NCBI GenBank assembly: GCA_929200515.1
Contig: CAKNAD010000135.1
Span: 1-8,028 of the forward strand
DNA from: Candidatus Gorgonimonas leptogorgiae
Lineage (GTDB): Bacteria > Pseudomonadota > Gammaproteobacteria > Pseudomonadales > Endozoicomonadaceae
Reading direction: 5' to 3'
Length of the DNA stretch: 8,028 nt
This document shows positions 6,723 through 8,028 of this stretch, one piece after another. The position numbers and the translations under genes were made by a program. The first letter of the stretch is position 1. Every line of letters begins with the position of its first letter. The notes beneath the pieces were generated by a model that was given only the letters and a program-made list of their open reading frames with translations, was not told the origin of the DNA and ran no database searches.

Positions 6723-7931
6723 ATGCAACTAGAAAAAAATCATAATACATGCATACAGTTTATTTTTTGTTGTGCTTTGCTATCCTTAGAAATGATAATT
6801 TTTTTATCTAACGATATGTTCCTGCCTGCAGTCCATGAAATTGCTACAAAATTTACAATTAATCAAGCCACAGCTCAACAATCTGTAACGCTGTGGTTTA
6901 TTGGCTCTGCAATGATACAATTAATGTCAGGGCCTTTAGATGAACGTTTTGGACATAAAAAAACTTTAATAGCCGGAATTTTAAATTTTACTCTAGCATC
7001 ATTGATGTGTTTTTACGCCACTAACTATACAATATTTTCTATAGGTCGTTTTTTTGAAGGTGCCTCTGTAGGTTTAATTCTAACAGCGGGGTATTCATTA
7101 ATACATGAAACCAATAGTAGCATAAAAGCTATTAAAACAATCTCTATTATGCGAGCTTTTTCTATAATTCCAGCTGCTATAGGGCCCACTATCGGCGCTA
7201 TCTTTATATCTTTTTTTAATTGGCAGTCAATGTTTCTTTGGTTTACATTGTTAAGTTTCTGCTTGGCAATTATATTTTATTTTTATACACCACCATGCAA
7301 GCAGAATCTATCTACTACTATTAACATAAAACAAATCATTTCTTCATATTTACGTATGTTCAAAACCAAAAAAATGATGGGGTATGCAATATCCTCAACT
7401 TTCATTTTGATGTTATTAGTATTTTGGATTGTTGAATCAGTAAAAATTATTATTCAGCATAATCAGCAAAGTATTAAAACATATGGCATTATTCAATGTT
7501 CGGTTGCCTTAATGCTCTCTGTAGGAAGCATGTTTGCTGCTAAAATAAGCAAATCTGCTAACTTAAAGCTATCTATTGCTAGTATTCTAAGTATAAACTT
7601 TTTATGTATGACACTAGGGTATGCCTTATTAAGAATATTTAAAATTCCTATTAGTTTTTCAGCTATTTTAGTGGGAATTACTTTTCTATGTTCTGGAACT
7701 ATTAGCGAAATATTAAACAGACTAGCAATAGAGAGTTCTCCAGAAAGTGTAGGAATGAGTAATTCTTTTATTATTGCAGTAAGGTCTATTGGTGCATCAG
7801 TTGCTTGTTTAATTGGCGGTTTAGTATTAATTAATATGCAAACTTTCTTTGCAATATCGTCTATATATACTTTTATATCTTTAATTATTTTTATTCAATA
7901 CAAAAAAGTCACCCTTAAAGAAATATCATAA
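6723..7931 (+). CDS. Major facilitator superfamily transporter, Bcr/CflA-like drug or metabolite exporter (DHA1 type)
   Basis: A complete 402-residue inner-membrane protein of the length usual for 12-TM DHA1 antiporters, which export drugs or metabolites by proton exchange. TM1 ends in SNDMFLPAVHEIA (29-41), matching the S-x-DMYLPALP signature of Bcr/CflA proteins, including Asp31. Motif A between TM2 and TM3 reads GPLDERFGHKKTL (70-82), where the more usual form is GxLSDRFGRR. Motif B is present as GRFFEG (108-113). Motif C in TM5, IPAAIGPTIGAIF (149-161), marks the antiporter branch. The basic central loop (about 186-215) separates the two six-helix halves. ATG 6723 follows a weak AAGAG eight bases upstream. 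The gene stands alone after rnpB and has no visible regulator beside it. The substrate cannot be told from sequence; an amino-acid, siderophore or drug exporter are all possible. Confidence 0.9.
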   Translation: MQLEKNHNTCIQFIFCCALLSLEMIIFLSNDMFLPAVHEIATKFTINQATAQQSVTLWFIGSAMIQLMSGPLDERFGHKKTLIAGILNFTLASLMCFYATNYTIFSIGRFFEGASVGLILTAGYSLIHETNSSIKAIKTISIMRAFSIIPAAIGPTIGAIFISFFNWQSMFLWFTLLSFCLAIIFYFYTPPCKQNLSTTINIKQIISSYLRMFKTKKMMGYAISSTFILMLLVFWIVESVKIIIQHNQQSIKTYGIIQCSVALMLSVGSMFAAKISKSANLKLSIASILSINFLCMTLGYALLRIFKIPISFSAILVGITFLCSGTISEILNRLAIESSPESVGMSNSFIIAVRSIGASVACLIGGLVLINMQTFFAISSIYTFISLIIFIQYKKVTLKEIS

Positions 7932-8028
7932 TTGAGCTTTTTTATATTGAACCCACTTTAAAACACGAATTTTTAAAGATTGTATGCATAAAATGGTGGT
8001 GCTTCTAAAATGTTGATAAGCTTTTAAT
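7926..8028 (-). CDS. Possible C-terminal tail of a minus-strand gene (partial)
   Basis: Reading leftwards from the right edge, one minus-strand frame is open for 33 codons and stops with TGA at 7928-7926, overlapping the end of the transporter gene by six bases. The peptide (AYQHFRST...RVLKWVQYKKAQL) is basic with hydrophobic positions and could be a real C-terminus. An open frame of this length in AT-rich DNA also occurs by chance, so the call is weak. If real, the gene is convergent with the transporter gene, with no room for a separate terminator. Confidence 0.25.
   Translation of the reverse strand, partial: LKAYQHFRSTTILCIQSLKIRVLKWVQYKKAQL

Overview
The window is AT-rich DNA (about 30% G+C by eye outside the RNA genes) from what looks like an intracellular or host-associated bacterium. 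It has Shine-Dalgarno sites, sigma70-like promoters, CCA-encoding tRNAs and a type-A RNase P RNA, which points to Proteobacteria. Details of the RNase P RNA (the GCAAGACTAAATAGG segment and a very short P3 helix) and a tRNA-Ile/tRNA-Ala pair without adjacent rRNA lean towards Rickettsiales/Holosporales-like alphaproteobacteria. Legionellales-like gammaproteobacteria are not excluded. This taxonomic reading is inference.

Left part (1-4620): two large divergent genes of accessory type share a 341-base intergenic region. The minus-strand gene (1-2125, running off the left edge) encodes at least 708 residues with a possible macrodomain-like N-terminal segment, a very acidic Glu/Ser-rich linker and a long C-terminal region I do not recognise. 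The plus-strand gene (2467-4620) encodes a 717-residue protein whose C-terminal half carries all three sequence boxes of a ubiquitin-specific protease (peptidase C19): Cys box, QDxxEF box and His/Asn-Asp box, correctly ordered and spaced. USP-type deubiquitinases are essentially eukaryotic, so this is probably a secreted effector acting on host ubiquitin. It is the most interesting item in the window.

Middle part (4621-6200): a hairpin follows the protease gene, then comes a strong promoter driving a tRNA-Ile(GAU)-tRNA-Ala(UGC) pair that is not embedded in an rRNA operon. Next is a 268-base non-coding element (5215-5482) bounded by about 35-base imperfect inverted repeats, with a nested 24-base inverted repeat inside; it resembles a MITE or a structured RNA. 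It is followed by a short Gln/Asn/Thr-rich ORF (5525-5776) and degraded coding-like sequence (to about 6144), plausibly the remains of another effector gene.

Right part (6190-8028): rnpB, with a good promoter and a P1 helix that fixes both ends, is followed by a complete 12-TM major facilitator drug/metabolite transporter (6723-7931) of the Bcr/CflA-like DHA1 type. A possible tail of a minus-strand gene enters from the right edge.

Taken together, housekeeping RNA genes flank an accessory patch with a deubiquitinase effector candidate, a divergent large partner and a decaying gene next to a mobile-element-like repeat.
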